Positions 16,890 through 25,267 of a stretch of DNA of 50,683 nt are shown here, piece by piece; within the stretch, counting starts at the first letter, position 1, and the number at the start of each line of letters is the position of its first letter. Source of the stretch: Roseburia sp. (GTDB lineage: Bacteria > Bacillota > Clostridia > Lachnospirales > Lachnospiraceae); NCBI GenBank assembly GCA_003483745.1, contig DMYD01000044.1, positions 8,961 through 59,643 on the forward strand, written 5' to 3'. The position numbers and the translations under genes were made by a program. The notes beneath the pieces are model-generated. The model was not told where the DNA came from. It did no database searches and was given only the letters and a program-made list of their open reading frames with translations.

Positions 16890-17235
16890 TCTATCGTCGT
16901 TATCATCATAGTCATACTTTATGTAATCCGTCTACATTCTGCAAAAACTATTTTCTCCAGAGTCCGCGTTGGCACCATCGCCAGCAAATATTTGCGTATA
17001 CTACTCTTATTGACCGTTTCACAAGTGATATTGGATTCCGGGTGTCATCCCGTAATCAACTTATAAAATTTGAGCTTCTAACTCAATCAATAACGCGGCT
17101 TACACCGCAATCGGCAGTTGCCCCGCCTGTCCGTATGGGCTTAACCAATCTCTTGGTGGGCAAACAATAGATCCTTTTCCTATCTATTGTAACGAATATT
17201 TGCATGAAAACAATTTTCGCATTCATGTGATTTGA
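16857..17235 (-). ncRNA. Candidate structured RNA or leader upstream of speA, family unknown
   Basis: A minus-strand stretch of about 375 nt bounded by a promoter (17236-17264) and an intrinsic terminator (16865-16889 plus T-run). Hairpins in transcript order: a 9-bp stem with loop AGGAAAAGG (17164-17190); a multibranch unit closed by TTGCCC/GGGCAA (17118-17123 with 17158-17163) enclosing ACCAA-GAGA-TTGGT and GCC/GGC; GCGG/CCGC (17095-17108); CGGG/CCCG (17039-17052); GCAAATATTTGC (16984-16995); TGGC/GCCA (16970-16983); TGTA/TACA (16922-16936). It matches none of the common RNAs I can check by motif: RNase P, tmRNA, 6S, SRP, T-box, lysine or SAM riboswitch. It may be a cis leader of speA, a free RNA, or a relic of an IS200/IS605-type guide RNA. 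Confidence 0.5.
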
Positions 17236-17264
17236 AGTATAGCATACACGCATGGCAAATGCAA
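17236..17264 (-). promoter_or_regulatory. Promoter of the structured RNA / speA leader
   Basis: On the minus strand, TTGCAT (17259-17264), 17 bp, TATACT (17236-17241), with a TGn extension before the -10. Confidence 0.6.
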
Positions 17265-17297
17265 TAACGTATCTTGTAAAATTCTGATAAAATATTC

Positions 17298-17504
17298 TTA
17301 CCAGTTTTCCCCGATCTTGCTGACCGCGATCATAATACTGTCAATTCCAAGCATGATCATATAGATTCCGATCATCATATCTGCCGAAAGCATCGCTACG
17401 ACAGGCTGGAACAACATCATAATACCTACGAGCAATCCTAAAATATTGATGATCAGGGAAAAATAATAATAAACTGATCCGGCGGTAAATCTCACGATAT
17501 TCAA
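17298..17504 (-). pseudogene. Fragment resembling a DUF308/HdeD-type membrane protein
   Basis: A short frame of at most 68 codons, opening with TTG at 17504 and no good ribosome binding site. It codes for two hydrophobic helices; the segment from GLLVGIMMLFQP to IGIYMIMLGIDSI looks like one repeat of the DUF308 (HdeD) family, whose members are normally about 180 aa. The upstream sequence to 17622 is AT-rich and gives no continuation. I read it as the C-terminal remnant of a decayed gene, although a genuine small membrane protein is possible. Confidence 0.4.
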
Positions 17505-17622
17505 ATGTGACAGTCTTGAAATGCAATGTGCGATGGTAGCACTTTTTATTGTTTTTTTATATAATTTTCTTTTTTATTTCGTTTTAGGATATTTTTGTTT
17601 TCTGTCCGGCTTTGCAAAAATT

Positions 17623-18450
17623 CTATTGCGTCCACTCCCGGATCATCTGAATTTCCCGTCTGTATCCCTCATCATCATTCGGTGTCTCTAAGATAAACGG
17701 TCTTCCCTCTAATAGCGGATGTAATACCACGCGCCGCATCGCCTCTGCACCGATCTTTCCTTCGCCGATCTTCGCATGACGGTCCTTGTGGGAGCCGCAG
17801 TCGTTCAGGCTGTCATTAAAATGAACTGCCTTTAACCGCTCTAACCCGATCACACGGTCAAACTCATTTAATACACCATCCAAATCATTGACGATATCAT
17901 AACCTCCATCCCAGACATGACAGGTATCAAGGCAGACTCCCATTTTATCGTTTAATTCTATGCGGTCTAAAATCTCCCTTAACTCCTCAAACGTCCTTCC
18001 GACCTCAGTTCCTTTTCCCGCCATCGTCTCAAGTAAAACCGTCGTTGTCTGTTCCGGCTTGAGTGCTTCATTTAATGCTTCCGCGATCAGCGCAATCCCG
18101 GTTTCTGCACCCTGTCCCACATGGGAACCCGGATGAAAATTATAATAATTGTACGGTGTATACTCCATGCGTTTTAAGTCATCAAGTAACATTTCCTTTG
18201 AAAAAGAACGGATGTCCTCTTTGGCAGCACAGAGGTTCATCGTATATGGCGCATGCGCAACAATCTTTCCAAATTCATGCTCCTTCGCAAAATTTAGAAA
18301 CTTTTCCACGTCCTTCTCATCGATTTCTTTTGCCTTTCCACCACGTGGATTTCTGGTAAAAAAAGCAAATGTATTGGCATCTAACGCCAACGCTGCCTTT
18401 CCCATTGCCGCATATCCTTTCGATGCGGATAAATGATTTCCGATCAGCAT
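17623..18450 (-). CDS. nfo: Endonuclease IV (deoxyribonuclease IV)
   Basis: AP endonuclease that cleaves DNA 5' to abasic sites in base-excision repair, using three zinc ions in a TIM barrel. 275 aa, full length. Family motifs: GNHLSASKGY at the N terminus, YNFHPGSHVGQG, VLLETMAGKGTEVG, GVCLDTCHVWDGGYD and HFNDSLNDCGSHKDRHAKIGEG, which supply the metal-binding His, Glu and Asp residues. The ATG at 18450 has AAAGGAAG upstream. It follows dapB by 22 bp, so it is probably co-transcribed with the lysine/diaminopimelate genes. A second repair glycosylase is encoded at 4809-5330. Confidence 0.96.
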   Translation of the reverse strand: MLIGNHLSASKGYAAMGKAALALDANTFAFFTRNPRGGKAKEIDEKDVEKFLNFAKEHEFGKIVAHAPYTMNLCAAKEDIRSFSKEMLLDDLKRMEYTPYNYYNFHPGSHVGQGAETGIALIAEALNEALKPEQTTTVLLETMAGKGTEVGRTFEELREILDRIELNDKMGVCLDTCHVWDGGYDIVNDLDGVLNEFDRVIGLERLKAVHFNDSLNDCGSHKDRHAKIGEGKIGAEAMRRVVLHPLLEGRPFILETPNDDEGYRREIQMIREWTQ

Positions 18451-18472
18451 ATGATAACTTCCTTTCTTTTCA

Positions 18473-19240
18473 TTACGCGATCGTAGCCTTGATCACATCT
18501 CCCATATCATAGAATCCTGCCGGTTTCTTTGCTAAGAATTTTGCAGCCTGCACAGCTCCCTTTGCAAATACACTTCTGGAATATGCGGTATGCTTAAATT
18601 CAATCACTTCATCAAGTCCTGCAAAGATTACCTCATGTTCGCCTACGATGCTGCCGCCGCGCACTGCAGAAATACCGATCTCCGTTTTTTCTCTCTTTTT
18701 GCGCTCTTTGCTGCGGTCATAAGTATAAGTATATGCATTGTCAAGTGCTTCATTCATGGAATCTGCAAGTGCAAGTGCCGTACCACTCGGTGCATCCAGT
18801 TTCTGATTATGGTGTTTTTCAACGATCTCCATATCAAAACCGGCCGGTGCCAAAATGGTTGCAGCCTGTTTTAACAGTTCCATCAACATATTGATTCCAA
18901 GAGACATGTTAGCTGACTTTAATACTGCAACTTTTTTTGATGCCTCGTCCACCTTTTTTAACTGTTCCTCGGAAAGTCCTGTCGTACAAAGTACTACCGG
19001 AATCTGTTTGTCCACACTGTATACTAAAAGATCATCCACTGCTTTCGCATTGGAAAAATCAATGATCACATCTGCTGCCACATCGCACACAGAGATGTTT
19101 GGGAATACAGGATAATCATTCTTGATGCCATCGTAGAGGTCAATTCCTGCCACGATCTCAATCTCTGCATCCTCTTTACAGATTCCTGTGATCACCTGTC
19201 CCATTTTTCCATTACATCCACTCATAATTGCTCTTATCAT
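18473..19240 (-). CDS. dapB: 4-hydroxy-tetrahydrodipicolinate reductase
   Basis: Second committed step of diaminopimelate/lysine synthesis, reducing the DapA product with NAD(P)H. 255 aa. Rossmann motif GCNGKMG near residue 8; the catalytic block is EKHHNQKLDAPSGTA with the conserved His and Lys; the C terminus FAKGAVQAAKFLAKKPAGFYDM is typical. ATG at 19240 with AGAGAGGA upstream. It lies 103 bp downstream of dapA, separated by a strong hairpin, and ahead of nfo. Expected to share the lysine-riboswitch control of dapA unless the hairpin cuts the message. Confidence 0.97.
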   Translation of the reverse strand: MIRAIMSGCNGKMGQVITGICKEDAEIEIVAGIDLYDGIKNDYPVFPNISVCDVAADVIIDFSNAKAVDDLLVYSVDKQIPVVLCTTGLSEEQLKKVDEASKKVAVLKSANMSLGINMLMELLKQAATILAPAGFDMEIVEKHHNQKLDAPSGTALALADSMNEALDNAYTYTYDRSKERKKREKTEIGISAVRGGSIVGEHEVIFAGLDEVIEFKHTAYSRSVFAKGAVQAAKFLAKKPAGFYDMGDVIKATIA

Positions 19241-19272
19241 TTTGTTTATCCTCTCTTTTCGTTATTGAAAGC

Positions 19273-19310
19273 AACACCGGAAACGCTGCCAATCCAACAT
19301 TTCCGGTGTT
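19273..19310 (-). other. Strong hairpin between dapA and dapB
   Basis: Perfect 11-bp stem (19273-19283 with 19300-19310) and a 16-nt loop. On minus only TTGCTTTC follows, a poor T-run, so it probably stabilises or processes the message or terminates only partly. The plus strand has the better T-run but no gene to end. Confidence 0.6.
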
Positions 19311-19343
19311 CTTTTTCAAAACTGGTTTTGGGTTCACAATCCC

Positions 19344-20234
19344 TTATGCCAGCTTAATTCCATAATTTTTCATTGCTTCCGCAAGTTTTGCAGCATTCGC
19401 ATCCGTCATCTCTGTGAGCGGGGAACGAAGCGGTCCTGCCTCCATACCCATAAGATTCAGTGCTTTCTTAACCGGGATCGGATTCACTTCAGAAAACAGT
19501 GCCTCGATAAGCGGCTGTGCCTTCAGCTGGATTTCCATTGCTTTTTTCGTATCGCCGTCAAAAAATGCCATACACATATCATGTACGTCTTTCGGAGCCA
19601 CATTTGACCATACAGAAATCACACCGATTGCTCCAATCGACATTAACGGCACTACGATTCCATCCTCACCGGAGTACAGATCAAGTTTGCCATCGGTCAA
19701 ATACATCGCTTTCGCTGCCTGGGCAACATTTCCGGTTGCCTCTTTGATCGCAACGATATTCTCCACATCACGATACAGTGTTGCTGCTGTCTCCGGCAGG
19801 ATATTACATCCGGTACGGCTCGGAACATTGTACATGATAATAGGAATTTTTACAGAATTTGCGATCTCTGTGTAGTAGCGGATCAGACCTCCCTGTGTTG
19901 CCTTATTATAATATGGAGTCACGCAGAGCAGTCCGTCTACGCCTGCTTTTTCCGCTTCTTCCGAAAGGTGGATTGCCTCTCTGGTGCAGTTTGAACCGGT
20001 TCCGGCAACAACCGGGATACGGTGTTTTGCAAATTTAACAGCAGCTTTAATTACTTCTGAATGTTCCTCTGTCGTCAGCGTAGAACTCTCGCCTGTTGTT
20101 CCTGCAATAATGATACAGTCCGTTCCCTGATTGATCTGATACTCGATCATCTCCTCTAATCTGTCATAATTTACTTCCTCATTGTTTTTCATTGGTGTTA
20201 CGATTGCCACACCGGCTCCTTTAAAAATAGACAT
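19344..20234 (-). CDS. dapA: 4-hydroxy-tetrahydrodipicolinate synthase
   Basis: Condenses pyruvate with aspartate beta-semialdehyde, opening the diaminopimelate/lysine branch. TIM-barrel class I aldolase, 296 aa from the ATG at 20234, which has AGGAGG nine bases upstream; codons farther upstream lie in leader sequence. The Schiff-base lysine is K164 (VAIKEATGN), the catalytic Tyr is Y135 in IIMYNVPSRTG, and GTTGES at 45-50 holds the conserved Thr residues. Its mRNA starts at the riboswitch promoter at 20591-20619, giving regulation by lysine. Confidence 0.97.
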   Translation of the reverse strand: MSIFKGAGVAIVTPMKNNEEVNYDRLEEMIEYQINQGTDCIIIAGTTGESSTLTTEEHSEVIKAAVKFAKHRIPVVAGTGSNCTREAIHLSEEAEKAGVDGLLCVTPYYNKATQGGLIRYYTEIANSVKIPIIMYNVPSRTGCNILPETAATLYRDVENIVAIKEATGNVAQAAKAMYLTDGKLDLYSGEDGIVVPLMSIGAIGVISVWSNVAPKDVHDMCMAFFDGDTKKAMEIQLKAQPLIEALFSEVNPIPVKKALNLMGMEAGPLRSPLTEMTDANAAKLAEAMKNYGIKLA

Positions 20235-20307
20235 ACTAACAATCCTCCTGCTTCCTGTATTATGATACGTTAGGATACACTGCTTTGTGCACATGGGATT
20301 TTATTTA

Positions 20308-20332
20308 TTCATAGGACATAATTTCCTACGAA
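20308..20332. repeat. Short palindromic repeat after a terminator, copy 1
   Basis: TTCATAGGA and TCCTACGAA (one mismatch) flank a 7-bp spacer. It lies directly after the T-run of the riboswitch terminator on the minus strand. The second copy is at 27927-27955, in the same position relative to another terminator. Confidence 0.6.
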
Positions 20333-20334
20333 CT

Positions 20335-20361
20335 AAAAAAACCGACTCTGATGAGCCGGTT
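20335..20361 (-). terminator. Riboswitch expression-platform terminator
   Basis: Stem AACCGGCTC/GAGTCGGTT (20353-20361 with 20340-20348 on minus, one mismatch), TGAT loop on plus, followed by seven T on minus. It ends the transcript prematurely when the upstream aptamer binds lysine. Confidence 0.85.
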
Positions 20362-20404
20362 CGTAAATTCTAATCATATGTATTACTCGGTATATGTCGA
20401 ATCC

Positions 20405-20568
20405 GATAGCGCCCCATCTTTCTTAAGATGACAGTCATAAGATTCTTTACCTTATGCCCAGGAATATATCTGCAGCAAATACACTCCTTCGGCGTTCTTT
20501 CCTTTCATTTTCCATCCTCTGCCTCTGCCGCATCCGAAAAACTACTCTTAAATCACGCAACCTCTATC
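20405..20568 (-). promoter_or_regulatory. Lysine riboswitch (L box) aptamer
   Basis: Read on the minus strand it has the L-box order: GATAGAGGTTGC, AAGAGTA, the GGAAAGAACGCCGAAGG block, CTGGG, ACTGTCAT, and the closing GGGGCGCTATC that pairs with the 5' GATAG. A terminator and then dapA follow, the classical arrangement for transcription attenuation by lysine. The arms between the conserved blocks show the expected stems, for example GGTAAAGAATCTTATGACTG. Confidence 0.92.
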
Positions 20569-20590
20569 AAGCAATATGTATCTTTTAGCA

Positions 20591-20619
20591 ATCATAGCAC
20601 CATCTATTCCTACTGTCAA
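20591..20619 (-). promoter_or_regulatory. Promoter of the lysine riboswitch-dapA unit
   Basis: On the minus strand, TTGACA (20614-20619), 17 bp, TATGAT (20591-20596). The TGA inside the -35 box is the stop codon of the upstream ssb gene. Confidence 0.8.
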
Positions 20620-21251
20620 TCCAATTCCTCTAAAAAATCAATTTTGCTGACAGACACCTCATAGGCAACTCTCTTTTCTGTCTGCGTCTCCGACAGCTTT
20701 TTGACATATTCCCTGCTCTGGATACGTCCCCAGATCTGCACGTGTCCGCCCACTTCAAAGCCGGACGCAAATCTCGCATTTCTGCCCCAGCAGATACATG
20801 GAATATAATCTGATTTTCCATAAGAACGATTGACTGCGATCAAAAGATCCGCAATTTCTCTTCCAAGCGGAGTTTTCCGGTAAATCGGCTCCTTGCATAC
20901 ATAGCCATCTAAAAAGATCTGGTTGCTCTTTACCTCATCATCAATCTCGTCTAAAAATTCCAGTTCCCGAACGAAAACGGAAAGCACCAGCCTGTTTTTC
21001 TTTTCCTCATGCCGGTTAAATGAACGGAATTGTCCCGTCACATAAATATTCTGCCCGACCATATCCTCATTGACATCAATCAGTCTCTCTGAAACCATCA
21101 ATGGTATGTAATCCATATAATTGCTGAGACGATTAACTGCCACGTCGACCATATAAAATCCCTCTCCGTACACTTCGTGGCTAAAGCGGAAATCCGATAC
21201 AATCTCCCCCACGATTGACACCTGGTTGTTTTCAAACATTTTATCTGCCAT
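20616..21251 (-). CDS. Single-stranded DNA-binding protein-like, two OB folds
   Basis: A 211-aa protein starting at the ATG at 21251 (GGAAGGGAG upstream). It seems to hold two consecutive OB-fold units: residues about 8-100 (NQVSIVGEIVSDFRFSHEVY through LSVFVRELEFL) and about 110-210 (NQIFLDGYVCKEPIYRKTPL through ISKIDFLEELD-like end). The second half carries the clearer SSB features, including DYIPCICWGRNARFA and GGHVQIWGRIQSREY. Ordinary SSB has one OB fold per chain and a flexible tail ending in DxPF; that tail is missing. Function may be an accessory single-strand binder. It stands alone, divergent from typA, and its stop lies in the -35 box of the next promoter. Confidence 0.75.
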   Translation of the reverse strand: MADKMFENNQVSIVGEIVSDFRFSHEVYGEGFYMVDVAVNRLSNYMDYIPLMVSERLIDVNEDMVGQNIYVTGQFRSFNRHEEKKNRLVLSVFVRELEFLDEIDDEVKSNQIFLDGYVCKEPIYRKTPLGREIADLLIAVNRSYGKSDYIPCICWGRNARFASGFEVGGHVQIWGRIQSREYVKKLSETQTEKRVAYEVSVSKIDFLEELD

Positions 21252-21342
21252 GAATTTTCTCCCTTCCTTGCGGTCATACACCTATATTTTTTTGTGCGTT
21301 TTTTCTTTTCGAACCGTTTCTGCCCGGTATGACCTGCCTGAC

Positions 21343-21371
21343 ATAATATTTTTACCATGTATCACATTCAA
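21343..21371 (-). promoter_or_regulatory. Promoter of the SSB-like gene
   Basis: On the minus strand, TTGAAT (21366-21371), 17 bp, TATTAT (21343-21348). Confidence 0.6.
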
Positions 21372-21443
21372 ATTTTCATGGAACATGTCGATAAGAAAAC
21401 GAATGTAATGACAACTTTTGTCAGGTTTTTGAATAAAAAAATA

Positions 21444-21471
21444 TTGCAGAATCCCACAAATATGATAAAAT
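21444..21471 (+). promoter_or_regulatory. Promoter of typA
   Basis: TTGCAG (21444-21449), 16 bp, TAAAAT (21466-21471), about 70 bp before the typA start. Confidence 0.55.
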
Positions 21472-21539
21472 ATATAGGTTGGTTTTTTAACCTTATGTTA
21501 CAGTTAATACATTTCACACAGGAAAGAGAGATTTTGTAT

Positions 21540-23378
21540 ATGAAAATGAAACGTGAAGATGTCCGTAATATTGCCATTATCGCACACGTTGACCACGGTA
21601 AAACAACACTGGTCGATGAGCTGTTAAAGCAGAGCGGCGTATTCCGCGCGAATCAGGAAGTCCAGGAACGTGTCATGGACTCCAATGATATTGAGAGAGA
21701 ACGTGGTATCACGATCCTTTCAAAAAACACAGCCATTACCTATAAGGGTGTAAAGATCAATGTCATTGATACTCCTGGTCACGCAGACTTCGGTGGTGAG
21801 GTTGAGCGTGTCCTCAAAATGGTAAACGGTGTTATCCTTGTTGTTGACGCATTCGAAGGTGTTATGCCTCAGACCAAATTCGTACTGATGAAAGCATTAG
21901 AACTTTCTCTTCCGGTTATCGTATGTTTAAATAAAGTAGACCGTCCGGAAGCCCGCCCGAACGAAGTTGTCGATGAAGTACTTGAGTTATTCATGGACTT
22001 AGACGCATCTGATGAACAGTTAGACTGCCCATTCCTGTTTGCATCTGCAAGAGACGGTTATGCCGTTCGCGAGATCGGAGATCTTGTAAATAACAAAAAA
22101 GATATGACACCTCTGTTTGAAACGATCATCGATTACATTCCGGCTCCGGAAGGTGATCCGGATGCAAACACACAGGTGCTCATCAGTACCATCGATTACA
22201 ATGAATATGTCGGACGTATCGGTATCGGTAAAGTCGACAACGGATGCTTAAAAGTAAATCAGGATGCTGTTGTGGTAAACCATCATGAACCGGACAAACA
22301 GAAAAAAGTCCGCATCAGCAAATTATATGAATTTGACGGCTTAAATAAAGTAGATGTCGAAGAAGCAAAGATCGGATCGATCGTAGCAATCTCCGGTATC
22401 GCAGATATCCACATCGGAGATACGATCTGTGCACCGGAAAATCCGGTTGCAATCCCGTTCCAGAAGATTTCTGAGCCTACGCTTTCCATGAACTTCATGG
22501 TAAACGACAGCCCACTCGCCGGACAGGAAGGTAAATTCATCACTTCCCGCCATTTAAGAGACCGTCTGTTCAAAGAATTAAATACCGACGTTTCCCTGCG
22601 TGTAGAAGAAACCGAAAGCCCGGACTGCTACAAAGTATCCGGTCGTGGTGAACTTCACTTATCCGTTTTAGTTGAGAACATGCGCCGTGAAGGTTATGAG
22701 TTTGCAGTCAGCAAAGCTGAGGTTTTATACCACACAGACGAGAACGGCAAAAAGACAGAGCCTATGGAGATCGCTTACGTCGATGTCCCGGATGAGTTTA
22801 CCGGTACAGTTATCGATAAGTTAAGCCAGCGTAAAGGTGAGCTTGTCAATATGAAACCGATCACCGGCGGTTACACCCGTCTGGAGTTTAATATTCCATC
22901 CCGTGGTCTCATCGGTTACCGTGGAGATTTCATGACCGACACCAAGGGAAACGGTATCATCAATACCATTTTCAACGGCTATGCTCCTTACCGTGGAGAA
23001 ATCGCTTATCGTAAACTTGGTTCCCTGATCGCATTCGAATCCGGCGAATCCGTAACTTACGGTCTGTTCTCCGCCCAGGACCGCGGTACCTTATTTATCG
23101 GACCTGGCGAAAAGGTTTATGCAGGAATGGTCATCGGTTCCTGCGCAAGAGCTGAGGATATCGAGTTAAACGTATGTAAGAAAAAACATCTTACCAATAC
23201 ACGTTCCTCTTCCGCCGATGAGGCATTGACACTGGTTCCGCCAAAAATCTTAAGCTTAGAGCAGGCGCTTGACTTTATCGATGTCGACGAGCTTCTTGAG
23301 GTAACACCGGAAAGTCTTCGTATTCGTAAGCGTATCTTAGATCCAACCTTACGTAAACGTGCTAATATGAAAAAATAA
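21540..23378 (+). CDS. typA: Ribosome-associated GTPase BipA/TypA
   Basis: Translational GTPase of the EF-G group that acts on ribosomes under stress and in 50S assembly. I place the start at the ATG at 21540, nine bases after GGAAAGAGAG, giving 612 aa, the normal length; the longer open frame upstream covers the promoter. G1 is AHVDHGKTT (15-23), G3 DTPGHADFGGEVERV, G4 NKVD. Domains II, III and V follow, and the BipA-specific C-terminal part includes RRGYEFAVSK, GRGELHLSVL and the late GYAPYRGEIAYR. Divergent from ssb, with a bidirectional terminator behind it. Confidence 0.97.
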   Translation: MKMKREDVRNIAIIAHVDHGKTTLVDELLKQSGVFRANQEVQERVMDSNDIERERGITILSKNTAITYKGVKINVIDTPGHADFGGEVERVLKMVNGVILVVDAFEGVMPQTKFVLMKALELSLPVIVCLNKVDRPEARPNEVVDEVLELFMDLDASDEQLDCPFLFASARDGYAVREIGDLVNNKKDMTPLFETIIDYIPAPEGDPDANTQVLISTIDYNEYVGRIGIGKVDNGCLKVNQDAVVVNHHEPDKQKKVRISKLYEFDGLNKVDVEEAKIGSIVAISGIADIHIGDTICAPENPVAIPFQKISEPTLSMNFMVNDSPLAGQEGKFITSRHLRDRLFKELNTDVSLRVEETESPDCYKVSGRGELHLSVLVENMRREGYEFAVSKAEVLYHTDENGKKTEPMEIAYVDVPDEFTGTVIDKLSQRKGELVNMKPITGGYTRLEFNIPSRGLIGYRGDFMTDTKGNGIINTIFNGYAPYRGEIAYRKLGSLIAFESGESVTYGLFSAQDRGTLFIGPGEKVYAGMVIGSCARAEDIELNVCKKKHLTNTRSSSADEALTLVPPKILSLEQALDFIDVDELLEVTPESLRIRKRILDPTLRKRANMKK

Positions 23379-23392
23379 TTTTTCACTAACAA

Positions 23393-23432
23393 AAAAGATG
23401 ATTTGTACTCCTGCAGGTACAAATCATCTTTT
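23393..23432. terminator. Bidirectional terminator between typA and the diguanylate cyclase
   Basis: Perfect 16-bp stem (23393-23408 with 23417-23432) and an 8-nt loop, with T-runs on both strands, between convergent genes. Confidence 0.9.
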
Positions 23433-23480
23433 TATTTATGGCAGCATTTTTTCTCACAATCTGTAATATCTATTATTTTC

Positions 23481-25151
23481 TCACGACTGTTCTTCCATAT
23501 CAGCATCGTAAAATGCACGGCTGTTCTTTCCGTTTTTCTTTACCTCATACATTGCATGATCCGCCGCCGCGATCACTTCTGTACTATTCTTTCCATCTTT
23601 CGGATACATCGCGATTCCAATACTCGATGCCAGATACTGCTCCCCACCGGCAATCTGATATGGTATTTTAAATGTATCTAAAATCTTCATTGCATAGGAA
23701 TCTATCACTTCTGCCTGGCCGCTTTGCACAATTGCAACAAATTCATCCCCCGCCAGCCGGTAAACCTCGAATATGTCATCCACCAGTGCTCCGGCACGCG
23801 CAGCCATTTCCTTAAGCACCGCATCTCCTTCGTTGTGTCCATAGACATCATTGACCCGCTTAAAATTATCCATATCGAACATGATCAGCCCAAACGGTTC
23901 TTTCTCCCTGATCCGGTACTGTAAATCTTCCATAAACACGCGCCGGTTCAAAAGCGCGGTCAGCGCATCATAGCGCGCCATAAAATTTAATTTTTTATTG
24001 AGCGAGCTGATCGTATCGTTTACTTTTCTTTTATGCATATTATCCCGGACAAGCCAGATGATAAACAAAACCATGATCCCACCGATCACAGATGTGATAC
24101 GGATCACTTTTCCATACTGCTCCATAAAAGTTTCTTCGTGATTGATGATCTTTGCATCATCCGGTAACATGCTGCGCGAAATTCCAAAACGCTTCATAAC
24201 CGTCTCATCAAAGCAATATGTCATCGGTGAATCTGTTATGACATCCATATTCTCACATGGTTCACCATTTAAAATTTTAAGAGCCATCTCCCCGGCGATC
24301 TCGCCCATCTCTTCATGGGAAACGATCTCACCTCCAAGCAGTCCTTTCCCCATACCTATCGACATACCGGAAAACATGGGAATATGTGCCCGGCTGCTCA
24401 GCATCTGGACAGACTCTGCCGATGCATAAACATTTCCATCCTTATCATTACTGCATAAAATATATAAAAGAATCGTACTCTCATCGAAAGATTCTACGCT
24501 CTTAATCAGATCTTTCTGTGAAAATTCTGATGCATTGATATCACTAAACTCCAGATCCGGAAATTCATCTTTGTAAGAATAAAATTCCTTTCTTGCACTA
24601 AGCCCGGTTACCGTATTGTCAACAATTGCAACAATATGTGCTGCTTCCGGATATATCTTTTTGGCAAGTGCTATGGTATTTCCATAAGTCTGATTTTCTA
24701 TGATTCCTGTTACATTGGGATTGTAATCCATCGCCAGCGCTTTTGAAACATTATTGACCCCTTCAAAAACAATCGGCGTATTCCCAAAAATTTTCCGATA
24801 TACAAGCACAAAATTATACGCCGCATCATCTCCCACTATGACCACGTCATAAGCTGGTACCTGGCTTAAATAATAACTCAGGCTCTTGTAAAATAAATGT
24901 ACATTTTCCGCTGTATCGACATTCTTAGTATCCATAAACTTATAGTCTATGGTCACATCATCCCCCAGTGATTTTCTGATTCCCTCAATCTGCTGTGGAA
25001 TCGTCTCCCATGCATAGGAATAGGAACTGATGAACAGCACACGCCCTCTTTCTGCTTCTTTTGCATTGACCGGAAAACTTCCCCCTATCCATAGCAGTAC
25101 AAAAAGAAACGCTGCCAACATACAGCCTTTCTCTACTTTATGTTTTTTCAT
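23481..25151 (-). CDS. Diguanylate cyclase with periplasmic-binding-type sensor
   Basis: A 556-aa membrane signalling protein. The start at 25151 is preceded by GGGGG. A signal/anchor helix lies near residues 9-30; an extracytoplasmic region (about 37-335) resembles the ABC_sub_bind type of binding fold, with LFISSYSYAWETIPQQIEGI and DVVIVGDDAAYNF; a membrane helix lies near 345-365; then a GGDEF domain (about 385-550) with FDMDNFKRVNDVYGHNEGD and the active-site loop as AGDEF. The variant first residue still occurs in active enzymes. I see no RxxD inhibitory site five residues before the loop. Expected to make cyclic di-GMP in response to an external ligand. Monocistronic by position. Confidence 0.88.
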   Translation of the reverse strand: MKKHKVEKGCMLAAFLFVLLWIGGSFPVNAKEAERGRVLFISSYSYAWETIPQQIEGIRKSLGDDVTIDYKFMDTKNVDTAENVHLFYKSLSYYLSQVPAYDVVIVGDDAAYNFVLVYRKIFGNTPIVFEGVNNVSKALAMDYNPNVTGIIENQTYGNTIALAKKIYPEAAHIVAIVDNTVTGLSARKEFYSYKDEFPDLEFSDINASEFSQKDLIKSVESFDESTILLYILCSNDKDGNVYASAESVQMLSSRAHIPMFSGMSIGMGKGLLGGEIVSHEEMGEIAGEMALKILNGEPCENMDVITDSPMTYCFDETVMKRFGISRSMLPDDAKIINHEETFMEQYGKVIRITSVIGGIMVLFIIWLVRDNMHKRKVNDTISSLNKKLNFMARYDALTALLNRRVFMEDLQYRIREKEPFGLIMFDMDNFKRVNDVYGHNEGDAVLKEMAARAGALVDDIFEVYRLAGDEFVAIVQSGQAEVIDSYAMKILDTFKIPYQIAGGEQYLASSIGIAMYPKDGKNSTEVIAAADHAMYEVKKNGKNSRAFYDADMEEQS

Positions 25152-25267
25152 ATGTGTCCCCCGATTTTTATGTAGCATAACATTGATTTTGTATTTTTAT
25201 TTTTGCTCTTTATTTTTCAAACTATAATCTAAATTTTCCACCCAATTGTATAAAAAGTCAACATAAT

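Noticed and set aside
16757..17170. A 137-codon plus-strand frame opposite the speA leader
   Set aside because: It lies across the structured RNA and terminator on the other strand, has no recognisable domain, and is rich in His/Arg/Ser as expected of a shadow frame.
16857..17235. RNase P RNA, tmRNA, 6S RNA or SRP RNA
   Set aside because: None of the conserved blocks I know for these (for example GAGGAAAGTCC of RNase P, or a tmRNA tag and CCA end) are present.
17505..17570. Hairpin GTGC/GCAC with T-run on plus (about 17528-17545)
   Set aside because: No plus-strand gene ends here; a short 4-bp stem in AT-rich sequence can arise by chance.
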